Counted from the first letter of the stretch, positions 6,288-13,123 are shown. The stretch: DNA of 17,967 bases from an uncultured Flavobacterium sp. (GCF_946479975.1 NZ_CAMLIX010000095.1:1-17967); one strand, 5' to 3'. Made by a program: numbers and translations. The notes: generated by a model from the letters alone, not told the origin.

Positions 6288-6791
6288 TTATTTAAGTAAT
6301 TTAATGACCATGCGACCCAGCCAGTTTTCATTCATTTCTGTTACTTTGTCTAGCATGTTGTCTACTTTTAAAACAAAATCATATAATTTTTCGGTTTGAT
6401 CTACAAAGTGTTTTTCTTCCGCAGAATCTTTTGCCTCAATTGTCGAAACTTCTTTCAAAATTTTAAGAGTAGGCTTGATTTCTCTTTTGCTTCTTTCTCT
6501 CGAAATTTTCACGGCTAATTCGTCTAAATCCTTTTCAGCAGTGAAAAATTCTTTTCTTTCTCCGGCTTTATATTCTTTATACACAATTCCCCAATCCATT
6601 AAACCTCTTAAGTTCATACTGGCATTTCCGCGAGAAATTTGTAATTCTTCCATAATGTCTTCCATAGAAATTGGTTCGTTTGAAACCATCAATAAAGCAT
6701 GAATCTGCGCCATGGTTTTATTAATGCCCCACTGAGAACCTAATGCTCCCCAAGTTTGTACGAACTTATTTTTTGCTTCTTTGAATTCCAT
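6288..6791 (-). CDS. GbsR/MarR family transcriptional regulator
   Basis: A 167-residue DNA-binding protein. The winged helix is at about residues 25-90: TMAQIHALLMVSNEPISMED, then IMEELQISRGNASMNLRGLM with the recognition helix SRGNASMNLRGL, and a wing GIVYKEYKAGERKEFFTAE. This is the GbsR branch of MarR, known from Bacillus choline/glycine-betaine control (GbsR, OpcR); here no betaine genes are nearby. The C-terminal half is a long helical dimerisation region. It is the first gene of a same-strand cluster, and the -7 box ends 4 bp from the ATG, so its mRNA may be leaderless. Confidence 0.9.
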   Translation of the reverse strand: MEFKEAKNKFVQTWGALGSQWGINKTMAQIHALLMVSNEPISMEDIMEELQISRGNASMNLRGLMDWGIVYKEYKAGERKEFFTAEKDLDELAVKISRERSKREIKPTLKILKEVSTIEAKDSAEEKHFVDQTEKLYDFVLKVDNMLDKVTEMNENWLGRMVIKLLK

Positions 6792-6795
6792 AGTT

Positions 6796-6841
6796 CAAAT
6801 GTAAGTAAAAGTTTTTAAACTTTCAAAAATAAATGAAACTT
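6796..6841 (-). promoter_or_regulatory. Regulator promoter with overlapping palindromic operator
   Basis: On the minus strand TTTG (6824-6827) and TACATTTG (6796-6803) are 20 bp apart, a full match to the Bacteroidota promoter. Three half-sites cover it: AAAGTTT (6808-6814), AAACTTTCA (6817-6825) and TGAAACTT (6834-6841). The last two repeat the 9-8-9 layout found at 6249-6274 with two mismatches in the second arm. A dimer bound here would block the -33 box, which fits autorepression. Confidence 0.6.
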
Positions 6842-6883
6842 ATTTAACGAATTATAAAGTTATGTTAATTGAACCCTTGAATT

Positions 6884-6913
6884 TTTGATTAACTAATGAG
6901 AAGGATATTTTTG
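6884..6913 (+). promoter_or_regulatory. Promoter of the Na+/H+ antiporter gene
   Basis: TTTG at 6884-6887 and TATTTTTG at 6906-6913, 18 bp apart, match the Bacteroidota consensus. Transcription would start near 6920, a short leader before the ATG at 6928. Confidence 0.65.
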
Positions 6914-6927
6914 TAAAAATCAAATTT

Positions 6928-8190
6928 ATGGAATTATACTACACCTTTTCAGTACTTATTGTACTCGCATCTTTCTTCGCCTATTTAAATTTAAGATTTT
7001 TAAAACTCCCAGGAACCATCGGAATTATGATTATTGCGATGATGGTTTCGGTTGGAATTCGACTTTTGGGAGATTCTTATTTTCCTGCAACTACCAAACA
7101 TTTTTTTGATCTAATAAAAGAATTTGACTTCAACGAAATCCTGATGGGAGCAATGTTGAATTTTCTTTTATTCGCTGGAGCACTTCACGTAAATATGGCC
7201 GATCTTAAAGAGCAAAAAGTGCCGATTATGATTTATTCTACGGTAAGTGTTGTTTTGTCAGCCTTAATTATTTCACTACTACTATATTATATAGCACCAC
7301 TTTTAGGAATAAAAATCCCTTATATATTTTGCTTGGTTTTCGGAACTTTAATTTCTCCAACCGATCCAATTGTAGTTTTGGGAGTTTTAAAACAAGCTAA
7401 AGTTCCTAAAAGAATTGAAACCAAAATTGTTGGTGAATCCTTATTTAATGATGGGGTAGCGGTGGTAATGTTTGCCGTTGTTTTGAAAATGGCAACTGAT
7501 CCTACATTCGATATGAGTTTTGCCTCTATTGCTTGGCTTTTTGCAAAAGAAGGAATTGGCGGACTTTTATTAGGAGCTTTTTTAGGATTTACTGCATCAA
7601 ATGTTATGAAGAAAATAGACGATTATAAAGTTTCTGTTTTGATAACACTTTCTATTGTAATGGGAGGATTTTTAATTGCACAAAGTTTACACGTTTCTAG
7701 TCCGCTGGCGATGGTTGTTGCTGGGTTAATTATTGGAAATTATGGAAAAAAAGTTGCCATGAGTGAAGTGACCCAAGATTATTTAGGAAAGTTCTGGGAA
7801 CTTATTGATGAGATTCTGAATGCAATTTTGTTTTTATTTATTGGTTTCGAATTATTGCTATTGCCAGATTTGAACAAACAATTACTGACTGGCCTTGTAG
7901 CTATTTTTATTGTACTGTTTTCAAGATTGACATCTATAGTTTTACCATGGAAATTCTTTGACATCTTCAAATTTTTCGGAATCAGATCGGCGTACAACAA
8001 AGGTTCTTTGATGGTTTTGGTTTGGGGAGGAATTCGCGGTGGAGTTTCTATTGCATTGGTACTTTCTATGCCGGAAGGAGAATATAAAAACTTATTGCTT
8101 GAAGTAACTTATATTGTGGTTTTATTTTCGATTGTAGTACAAGGATTGACGGTTGGGAAATTGGCGAATAGAGTTTTGGAAAAAGAGTAA
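6928..8190 (+). CDS. CPA1-type Na+/H+ antiporter (NhaP-like)
   Basis: A 420-residue inner-membrane protein with about 12-13 helices that exchanges sodium (or potassium) for protons and helps hold cytoplasmic pH. The ion-binding motifs are visible: LISPTDPIVVLGVL with T145-D146-P147, and GESLFNDGVAVVMF with N174-D175. The conserved late helix VWGGIRGGVSIALVLSMP lies at about residues 364-381. There is no long cytoplasmic C-terminal domain. It has its own promoter and a strong terminator, so it is monocistronic, and is divergent from the regulator gene. Cation choice cannot be read from the sequence. Confidence 0.94.
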   Translation: MELYYTFSVLIVLASFFAYLNLRFLKLPGTIGIMIIAMMVSVGIRLLGDSYFPATTKHFFDLIKEFDFNEILMGAMLNFLLFAGALHVNMADLKEQKVPIMIYSTVSVVLSALIISLLLYYIAPLLGIKIPYIFCLVFGTLISPTDPIVVLGVLKQAKVPKRIETKIVGESLFNDGVAVVMFAVVLKMATDPTFDMSFASIAWLFAKEGIGGLLLGAFLGFTASNVMKKIDDYKVSVLITLSIVMGGFLIAQSLHVSSPLAMVVAGLIIGNYGKKVAMSEVTQDYLGKFWELIDEILNAILFLFIGFELLLLPDLNKQLLTGLVAIFIVLFSRLTSIVLPWKFFDIFKFFGIRSAYNKGSLMVLVWGGIRGGVSIALVLSMPEGEYKNLLLEVTYIVVLFSIVVQGLTVGKLANRVLEKE

Positions 8191-8248
8191 GGTAGAAATA
8201 TCGAAACGAGTAAACAAATAAGATTTATTTGCTATTAAGTATATTTGG

Positions 8249-8276
8249 AAGCCTGCAATTGTTTGCAGGCTTTTTT
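8249..8276 (+). terminator. Rho-independent terminator of the antiporter gene
   Basis: AAGCCTGCAA at 8249-8258 pairs perfectly with TTGCAGGCTT at 8263-8272 around a TTGT loop, followed by a T-run to 8276. It lies 59 bp after the antiporter stop codon. Confidence 0.92.
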
Positions 8277-8349
8277 ATGATTGTACGCAATTAAATATTT
8301 TAATGCATTGCTTTTTTTTGAATGATTTTTCTTATTTTTGTTGTTGATA

Positions 8350-8380
8350 TTATTTGTAACTAAATTATAGTTGCAAATAA
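8350..8380. promoter_or_regulatory. Inverted repeat in front of hicAB, probable HicB operator
   Basis: TTATTTGTAACTA at 8350-8362 and TAGTTGCAAATAA at 8368-8380 are 13-nt inverted arms with one mismatch and a 5-bp spacer. Promoter boxes flank it: TTG (8308-8310) with TATTTTTG (8333-8340), or TTG (8371-8373) with TAAATTTG (8393-8400). The second is the closer match, but would start transcription at or past the ATG at 8402. HicB-type antitoxins with a DNA-binding C-terminus repress their own operon at such palindromes. Confidence 0.6.
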
Positions 8381-8401
8381 AGAAATTAATGATAAATTTG
8401 T

Positions 8402-8644
8402 ATGAGTAAAATTGATAAACTTATTGAAAAGTTAAAATCAAAGCCAAAAGATTTTTCTTGGGATGAAATGGTGAAAGTTTTAAATCATTTTGGATATAAA
8501 CAGATTTCTCAAGGAAAAACAGGCGGTTCAAGAAGGAAATTTGTGAATGAAAATAAACAGATTATAAATCTACACGAACCACATCCACAAAAAGTTTTGA
8601 AAGGATATCAACTTGATTTAATTATTGAACATTTGGAATTGTAA
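8402..8644 (+). CDS. hicA: HicA family toxin, variant lacking the usual catalytic histidine
   Basis: An 80-residue HicA-like toxin of a type II toxin-antitoxin system; HicA proteins have a double-stranded-RNA-binding-like fold and cut mRNA. The core runs from about residue 20 (WDEMVKVLNHFGYKQISQGK) through TGGSRRKF (40-47) to HEPHPQKVLKGYQLDLII (58-75). In well-studied HicA toxins the segment reads GSHxxF with a catalytic His; here the position is R44, while H58 and H61 lie in HEPHP. A subfamily with GGSRxxF and HxPHP is familiar to me, so this is probably a natural branch rather than a mutation. The 20-residue N-terminal extension is also usual for that branch. The stop codon is 1 bp before the hicB ATG. 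Confidence 0.85.
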   Translation: MSKIDKLIEKLKSKPKDFSWDEMVKVLNHFGYKQISQGKTGGSRRKFVNENKQIINLHEPHPQKVLKGYQLDLIIEHLEL

Positions 8645-8645
8645 G

Positions 8646-8996
8646 ATGAAAAACTATTTAGAATATAACGGATACATTGGAACATTGGAATTTTCTGCAG
8701 ATGACAAAATTTTCTTTGGAAAAATTCAGGGTATAAACGATTTAGTAACCTTTGAAGGTTCTTCTGTTATTGAATTGGAAAAGTCTTTTAAAGAAGCTGT
8801 TGAAGATTATTTAGAGACATGCAAATTATTAAATAAAGTCCCGGATAAAACTTATAAAGGTTCCTTTAATGTACGTGTTTCTCAGGAATTACATCAAAAA
8901 ATAGCTCTTTTAGCTGTTAGAAAAGGTTTGAATTTAAATGAAATTGTAAAAGAAGCAATATCATATATTGTAAAACACGAAGAGATTTTGAACTAA
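8646..8996 (+). CDS. hicB: HicB family antitoxin with ribbon-helix-helix C-terminus
   Basis: A 116-residue antitoxin. The N-terminal part is the degenerate RNase H-like HicB fold (GYIGTLEFSADDKIFFGKI, GINDLVTFEGSSVIELEKSF, AVEDYLETC), which binds and blocks HicA. The C-terminal part is a ribbon-helix-helix DNA-binding domain (FNVRVSQELHQKIALLAVRK then NLNEIVKEAISYIV, about 74-109) for autoregulation. I start it at the ATG at 8646, directly after the hicA stop. An upstream ATG at 8625 lies inside hicA and adds only MNIWNCK. The gene ends 18 bp from the convergent SanA-like gene, with no clear terminator between. Confidence 0.92.
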   Translation: MKNYLEYNGYIGTLEFSADDKIFFGKIQGINDLVTFEGSSVIELEKSFKEAVEDYLETCKLLNKVPDKTYKGSFNVRVSQELHQKIALLAVRKGLNLNEIVKEAISYIVKHEEILN

Positions 8997-9014
8997 ACAT
9001 GAGAAGGAGTGATA

Positions 9015-9674
9015 TTATCGCTTATCGTCTTTAGAATAATTAGATTCTCCATTAATATTAATCTCTCCCCCTAAAAACTTCGGTTCACGATTTCTCAAAA
9101 CATCAAAGAATGATTTACATCTAGAAAGACATTCTCTAAACTGAACATAATTATAGCCTAAATATTCTCCTTTATTAGCAGAGTAACCAGCTGATTTTAT
9201 ACCCAATTTATTTCCGATGTAAATCGCACGATTCAAATGATATTCTTGTGAAATTAAAGTTGCCTTTTTTATTTTGAAAATATGCTTCGCGCGATACATT
9301 GTCGAATATGTATCAAAACCGGCATAATCAATAAAAATTTTGGTTGTGTCAACGCCGTGCGCATAACAATAATTTTTCATTACGGTTAATTCATCATATT
9401 CTTCACGACCGTTATCTCCAGAAAGCAGAATTTTATTAATACGTTTTGCTTTCCAAAGCATAATTCCTGCATCAAGTCGGTCTTTTAAATATTTACTTGG
9501 CTGATTTCCGTTAATTCCCGCACCAAAAATAATCCCGACATCATTTTTAGGAAACTTTTTGATTGAATAGTGAATGTGCTTTTTAGTTGAAGATTTTACG
9601 TAATAATTGATAGAAACAATGGCAACCAATCCGATAATGGCAAGATAAAGCGCTATTTTGAAATATTTTTTCAC
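9015..9674 (-). CDS. SanA/YdcF-like (DUF218, ElyC family) membrane-anchored protein
   Basis: One N-terminal membrane helix (YFKIALYLAIIGLVAIVSINYYV) is followed by a DUF218 domain on the outer side: DVGIIFGAGINGNQPSKYLK, then RLDAGIMLWKAKRINKILLS and GDNGREEYDELTVMKNY, later LISQEYHLNRAIYIGNKLGI. E. coli relatives (SanA, ElyC) influence envelope integrity and vancomycin sensitivity; the biochemical activity is not settled. I start at GTG 9674, giving 219 residues. The longer frame starts with a TTG at 9728 that is part of the likely -33 promoter box. SanA proteins usually start just before the helix, as here. Confidence 0.85.
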   Translation of the reverse strand: MKKYFKIALYLAIIGLVAIVSINYYVKSSTKKHIHYSIKKFPKNDVGIIFGAGINGNQPSKYLKDRLDAGIMLWKAKRINKILLSGDNGREEYDELTVMKNYCYAHGVDTTKIFIDYAGFDTYSTMYRAKHIFKIKKATLISQEYHLNRAIYIGNKLGIKSAGYSANKGEYLGYNYVQFRECLSRCKSFFDVLRNREPKFLGGEININGESNYSKDDKR

Positions 9675-9699
9675 GGCTTGTATTTGTAGATTTAAAACA

Positions 9700-9729
9700 C
9701 GAAGATAACCAAATTTATTCGCAGACAAA
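9700..9729 (-). promoter_or_regulatory. Likely promoter of the SanA-like gene
   Basis: On the minus strand TTTG (9726-9729) and TATCTTCG (9700-9707) are 18 bp apart; the -7 box has one mismatch to TAnnTTTG. It would give a leader of about 20 nt to the GTG at 9674 and argues against the TTG at 9728. Confidence 0.45.
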
Positions 9730-9734
9730 ATGAT

Positions 9735-9763
9735 AAAAAAAACCGAAGCGTAAGCTTCGGTTT
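9735..9763 (-). terminator. Terminator of the M3 peptidase gene
   Basis: A perfect 10-bp hairpin with a 4-nt loop (arms 9740-9749 and 9754-9763, AAACCGAAGC) is followed on the minus strand by a T-run. It lies 57 bp after the peptidase stop and just before the SanA-like promoter. Confidence 0.9.
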
Positions 9764-9820
9764 AATCTAAAATTATAGCATTAAGAATTTAATCTAAAAT
9801 CTACAATCAGAAATCTAAAA

Positions 9821-11848
9821 TTACAAAAGTCCCGCTCTTTTCAACAAAGCTTCAGGTTTTGGCTCTTGCCCTCTGAAACGTTTGTATAAAGTCATCGGAT
9901 GTTCTGTTCCTCCTTTAGAAAGTACATTGTCTTTAAATTTCTTCGCTATTTCTTCGTTGAAAATTCCGTTTTCCTGAAAGTATTCAAAAGCATCAGCATC
10001 TAAAACTTCAGCCCATTTATAACTGTAATATCCAGAAGAATAGCCGCCTTGGAATATATGTGAAAAAGCAGTACTCATTGCATTTTCTTTCACGTCTGGA
10101 TATAATTGCGTGTTAGCAAATTGTTCTGTTTCGAAAGTTTTCAAATCGGTTATGTTCGTTGGATCTTGTCCGTGCCAAGCCATATCCAACAATCCGAAAC
10201 TTAACTGGCGCAGTGTTGCTAAACCTTCTTGGAAACTCGCACTTTCTTTTATTTTCTGAACATATTCAATCGGAATAATTTCTCCCGTTTCGTAATGATT
10301 TGCGAACAAAGCCAAAGCTTCCGGCTCGTAACACCAATTTTCCATAATCTGACTTGGTAATTCTACGAAATCCCAATAAACAGAAGTTCCAGATAAACTT
10401 GGATAAACCGTGTCCGCCAACATTCCATGCAACCCGTGACCGAATTCGTGGAATAAAGTCGTTACTTCATTAAAAGTCAATAATGATGGTTTTGTTTCCG
10501 TAGGTTTTGTAAAGTTACAAACGTTCGAAATATGCGGTCTTTCGTTTACGCCGTCTTTTTTATATTGATGTTTGAACGAAGTCATCCAAGCACCGTTTCT
10601 TTTTCCTTTTCTTGGGAAGAAATCAGCGTAGAAAATCGAAACTAAATTATTTGCAGAGTCTGTTACTTCGTAAGTCGATACTTCTTCGTGGTATTTATCA
10701 ATATCAAAAACTTCGGTAAAAGTCAGTCCATACAATTTTTTAGCAACCGTAAAAGCGCCGTCTAAAACTTTTTCTAATTGAAAATAAGGTTTTAGTTTTT
10801 CGTCATCTAAATTAAAAAGCTGCTGTTTTAATTTTTCAGAATAATAAGCGCCATCCCACTTTTCAAGTTGCTCGATTCCGTCTAATTCTTTTGCGAAAGC
10901 GATTAATTCAGCAAACTCTTTTTGCGCTGCCGGTTTTGCTTTTGCTAATAAATCATTCAAAAAAGAAAATACTTTTTCTGGACTTTCGGCCATTCTTTCT
11001 TCCAGAACAAAATGAGCGTGTGTTTTATAGCCTAACAAATTTGCTCTTTCAAAACGCAATTTTGCAATTTTTAGAACATTTTCCTGATTGTCGAATTCAT
11101 TGTTCTGGAAACCTTTTGCCCCAAAAGCAATTGCCATTTTTTTACGCAATTCACGATTATCAGCATAAGTCATAAATGGAACGTAGCTTGGATGATCTAA
11201 AGTAAAAATCCAACCTTCTTTTTCTTGGTTTTTAGCTAATAATCTTGCAGCTTCGATTGTGCCTTCCGGTAAACCTGACAAATCTTTTTCATCAGTTAAG
11301 TGCAATTCGAAGTTGTTTGTTTCTGCCAAAACATTTTCGCCAAATTGTAAACTCAATTTTGATAGTTCTTTGTCGATTTCTCTTAATTGGTTTTTCTTGT
11401 CTTCTGGCAAATTAGCTCCGTTTCTGGAGAAACTTTTGTATTTTTTATCTAATAAAGTCGTTTGTTCTGCGTTGAGATTTAAACTCTCTTTTTGATCGTA
11501 AACGGCTTTTACGCGTGCAAACAATTCTGCATTTAAGCGAATGTCATTTCCAAATTCTGAAAGCCAAGGCGAAACTTCCTGAGCAATTTTCTGCATTTCG
11601 TCATTCGTTTCAGCCGAATTCAAATTGAAGAAAACACTAGAAAGACGATCTAAAATATCGCCTGAGAAATCCATCGCTACAATTGTGTTTTCAAAAGTCG
11701 GTGCGTCTGGATTATTTACAATCGCATCAATTTCAGCTTTAGCTAAAACAATTCCTTCCTGAAAAGCCGGAACGTAATCTTCGATTTTAATTTGCGAAAA
11801 AGGTGCGGTGTTATGTTTAGTATTGAAATGTTGTGTTAATACGCTCAT
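9821..11848 (-). CDS. M3 family zinc metallopeptidase (Dcp / oligopeptidase A type)
   Basis: A 675-residue thimet-oligopeptidase-family enzyme that trims short peptides, probably in the cytoplasm. The zinc motif HEFGH is at residues 467-471 with catalytic E468, and the third ligand is E496 in WDFVELPSQIMENW. Other family marks are FYADFFPRKGKRNGAWMTSF before the zinc site and FSHIFQGGYSSGYYSYKWAEVLDADAF near the end, the substrate-binding glycine/tyrosine loop. No signal peptide: the N-terminus is MSVLTQHFNTKHNTAPFSQI. Length and C-terminus fit Dcp (peptidyl-dipeptidase) better than OpdA, but I cannot separate them with certainty. It begins 36 bp after the broken toxin gene, on the same strand. 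Confidence 0.95.
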   Translation of the reverse strand: MSVLTQHFNTKHNTAPFSQIKIEDYVPAFQEGIVLAKAEIDAIVNNPDAPTFENTIVAMDFSGDILDRLSSVFFNLNSAETNDEMQKIAQEVSPWLSEFGNDIRLNAELFARVKAVYDQKESLNLNAEQTTLLDKKYKSFSRNGANLPEDKKNQLREIDKELSKLSLQFGENVLAETNNFELHLTDEKDLSGLPEGTIEAARLLAKNQEKEGWIFTLDHPSYVPFMTYADNRELRKKMAIAFGAKGFQNNEFDNQENVLKIAKLRFERANLLGYKTHAHFVLEERMAESPEKVFSFLNDLLAKAKPAAQKEFAELIAFAKELDGIEQLEKWDGAYYSEKLKQQLFNLDDEKLKPYFQLEKVLDGAFTVAKKLYGLTFTEVFDIDKYHEEVSTYEVTDSANNLVSIFYADFFPRKGKRNGAWMTSFKHQYKKDGVNERPHISNVCNFTKPTETKPSLLTFNEVTTLFHEFGHGLHGMLADTVYPSLSGTSVYWDFVELPSQIMENWCYEPEALALFANHYETGEIIPIEYVQKIKESASFQEGLATLRQLSFGLLDMAWHGQDPTNITDLKTFETEQFANTQLYPDVKENAMSTAFSHIFQGGYSSGYYSYKWAEVLDADAFEYFQENGIFNEEIAKKFKDNVLSKGGTEHPMTLYKRFRGQEPKPEALLKRAGLL

Positions 11849-11884
11849 TTTAAAATATAATGTTTAAAAATATAAATTAGAAAA

Positions 11885-12172
11885 TCATAGTTTGAATTTC
11901 TCGAGATTCTGAAAATTATTCCAAAAACGAAGTAGTTCTAAGTTGTTGTTTTCGATTCGGTAAAAAAGTGAAATGTGTTTGGTGATGACAATTTTATAAA
12001 CGCTTTTGTAATTCGTTTTGATAAATAAAACATTGTCATTTTGTAAAAGTGTAATCGTGGTATTTACTTTTTCAATGAAATTTAAAGCAACTTTTTCAGA
12101 CCATTCTGCTTCCAAGTAATCAATGTTGTTCCAAAAGTCTTTTTTAGCTTGCGGAGCTCAAATGACATTCAT
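11885..12172 (-). pseudogene. ParE/RelE-type toxin gene interrupted by an in-frame TGA at codon 5
   Basis: Read from the ATG at 12172 the frame gives M-N-V-I-stop-A-P-Q-A-K-K-D-F-W-N-N-I-D-Y-L-E, then continues without a break through EAEWSEKVALNFIEKVNTTI, KTNYKSVYKIVITKHISLFYRI and LLRFWNN to 11885. RelE/ParE toxins of Bacteroidota start like M(x)VIWTPxAxxDFxxNIDYL, so the stop sits exactly where Trp is expected (TGG to TGA, a single base). The full frame would be 95 residues, the usual size. The ATG shares one base with the antitoxin stop (TAATG). Translation from an internal TTG (12115) would give 76 residues without the first strand and part of the first helix, probably inactive. A sequencing error is possible. 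Confidence 0.8.
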
Positions 12173-12399
12173 TATTTAAAATATTTAGAATAACGATTTC
12201 TGGTTTCCTCCATAACAACATCATGTTGGATTCCTTCATTGTTTTCTAAAGAATAAATGGCCTCGTTAATCTTAGTTTTCTGCTCTTCTGAAAGATTTTC
12301 TTTGGATTGGATAAAATCAACAATTTCCTGAATCAAGTCGGGATTATCAATGTCTAAAACAATTTTAGCCAACTCTATTTTAGAAGTTTGAATGTTCAT
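12172..12399 (-). CDS. Small antitoxin of a ParE/RelE-type module
   Basis: A 75-residue, largely helical protein: MNIQTSKIELAKIVLDIDNP, DLIQEIVDFIQ, then LSEEQKTKINEAIYSLENNE, and a tail DVVMEETRNRYSKYFK. This layout, with two N-terminal helices and a charged tail ending in YxKYxK, is the common Bacteroidota antitoxin placed ahead of a RelE/ParE toxin; the tail wraps around the toxin. Its stop codon overlaps the toxin's ATG by one base. With the toxin broken, it may persist for anti-addiction or simply not yet be lost. Confidence 0.82.
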   Translation of the reverse strand: MNIQTSKIELAKIVLDIDNPDLIQEIVDFIQSKENLSEEQKTKINEAIYSLENNEGIQHDVVMEETRNRYSKYFK

Positions 12400-12408
12400 T
12401 TTGCTTTT

Positions 12409-12436
12409 TTCTCAAAGTTAAGTTTTTCTTTGAGAA
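12409..12436 (-). promoter_or_regulatory. Antitoxin promoter box inside an inverted repeat (probable operator)
   Basis: TTCTCAAAG (12409-12417) and CTTTGAGAA (12428-12436) form a perfect 9-10-9 inverted repeat. On the minus strand its downstream arm overlaps a -7 box TAACTTTG (12413-12420); no good -33 box is seen. Transcription would start about 8 nt before the antitoxin ATG. The position fits autorepression. Confidence 0.55.
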
Positions 12437-12475
12437 TTTTTATAAGGAATAGTTAATAATTCGGAGTTAGAGTAT

Positions 12476-12557
12476 TTCACAAAAATTTACAAAAATAAAA
12501 ACACAGAGATTCACAAAATTTTGTGTTCTCTGTGCTTCTTCGTGTATCTCTGTGAAA
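12476..12557. repeat. CACAGAGATTCACAAAA foldback element after purE
   Basis: CACAGAGATTCACAAAA at 12502-12518 pairs with TTTTGTGTTCTCTGTG at 12519-12534 with almost no loop, flanked by weaker outer arms TTTCACA (12476-12482) and TGTGAAA (12551-12557). The right edge touches the purE stop codon, so the fold could end or stabilise the purE transcript. It resembles the other dispersed foldbacks in size and layout but has a different core. Confidence 0.7.
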
Positions 12558-13043
12558 TTACTTTTTCAATCCTTCAGCCGCTTTATTCACCGCAGCTTTC
12601 AATTCTTCTTTATAAGCAATAATTGTATCTAAAACTTTTTTGTCGTGGCTTCCAATGATTTGCGCAGCTAAGATTCCAGCATTTTTTGCTCCGTTTAAAG
12701 CTACAGTTGCAACAGGAACTCCGCCAGGCATTTGTAAAATTGATAAAACAGAATCCCAACCATCAATCGAATTGCTTGATTTTACTGGAACTCCAATTAC
12801 AGGAAGCGGAGACATTGAAGCCACCATTCCAGGTAAATGTGCTGCACCGCCCGCGCCGGCAACAATTACCGAAATCCCGCGATTGTGTGCATTTTTGCTG
12901 AAATCGAATAATTTCTCTGGCGTTCTGTGTGCCGAAACGATATCTACTTCAACTTCAATATTGAATTGTTTTAATATGTCGATTGCATCCTGCATAACTG
13001 GCATGTCTGAGATGCTTCCCATTATAATAGCTACTTTGCTCAT
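12558..13043 (-). CDS. purE: N5-carboxyaminoimidazole ribonucleotide mutase, class I PurE
   Basis: Converts N5-CAIR to CAIR in purine synthesis, after PurK. The 161-residue protein shows all class I marks: GSISD (9-13) for phosphate binding, SAHRTP (37-42) with the catalytic His39, AGAGGAAHLPGM (62-73), and QMPGGVPVATVA further on. The enzyme is a cytoplasmic octamer. The gene follows purK on the same strand, but with a small membrane-protein gene between the two. The leader in front of its ATG contains four tandem copies of a heptamer. Confidence 0.97.
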   Translation of the reverse strand: MSKVAIIMGSISDMPVMQDAIDILKQFNIEVEVDIVSAHRTPEKLFDFSKNAHNRGISVIVAGAGGAAHLPGMVASMSPLPVIGVPVKSSNSIDGWDSVLSILQMPGGVPVATVALNGAKNAGILAAQIIGSHDKKVLDTIIAYKEELKAAVNKAAEGLKK

Positions 13044-13066
13044 TTTTTTGTTGTGTTTTGTTTCAG

Positions 13067-13094
13067 GTTTAAAGTTTAAAGTTTAAAGTTTAAA
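13067..13094. repeat. Tandem heptamer repeat GTTTAAA, four copies
   Basis: Four perfect, contiguous GTTTAAA units lie 24 bp upstream of the purE ATG, followed by a partial fifth (GTT). Short tandem repeats of this kind can change copy number by slippage. Lying in the leader, it could alter purE expression. Confidence 0.9.
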
Positions 13095-13123
13095 GTTGAT
13101 AAACTGAATCTGAAATTATTTAT

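Noticed and set aside
9764..9822. Repeated AATCTAAAAT words between the peptidase gene and its terminator
   Set aside because: Low-complexity AT-rich text with irregular spacing; no palindrome or clear unit to call a repeat element.
8402..12399. A defence island suggested by two toxin-antitoxin loci close together
   Set aside because: The genes between them (SanA-like, M3 peptidase) are housekeeping types, and there is no nuclease, helicase or reverse transcriptase.
12640..13086. A 148-codon plus-strand frame opposite purE
   Set aside because: It mirrors the complete purE gene, which has all catalytic motifs; composition bias alone opens the frame.
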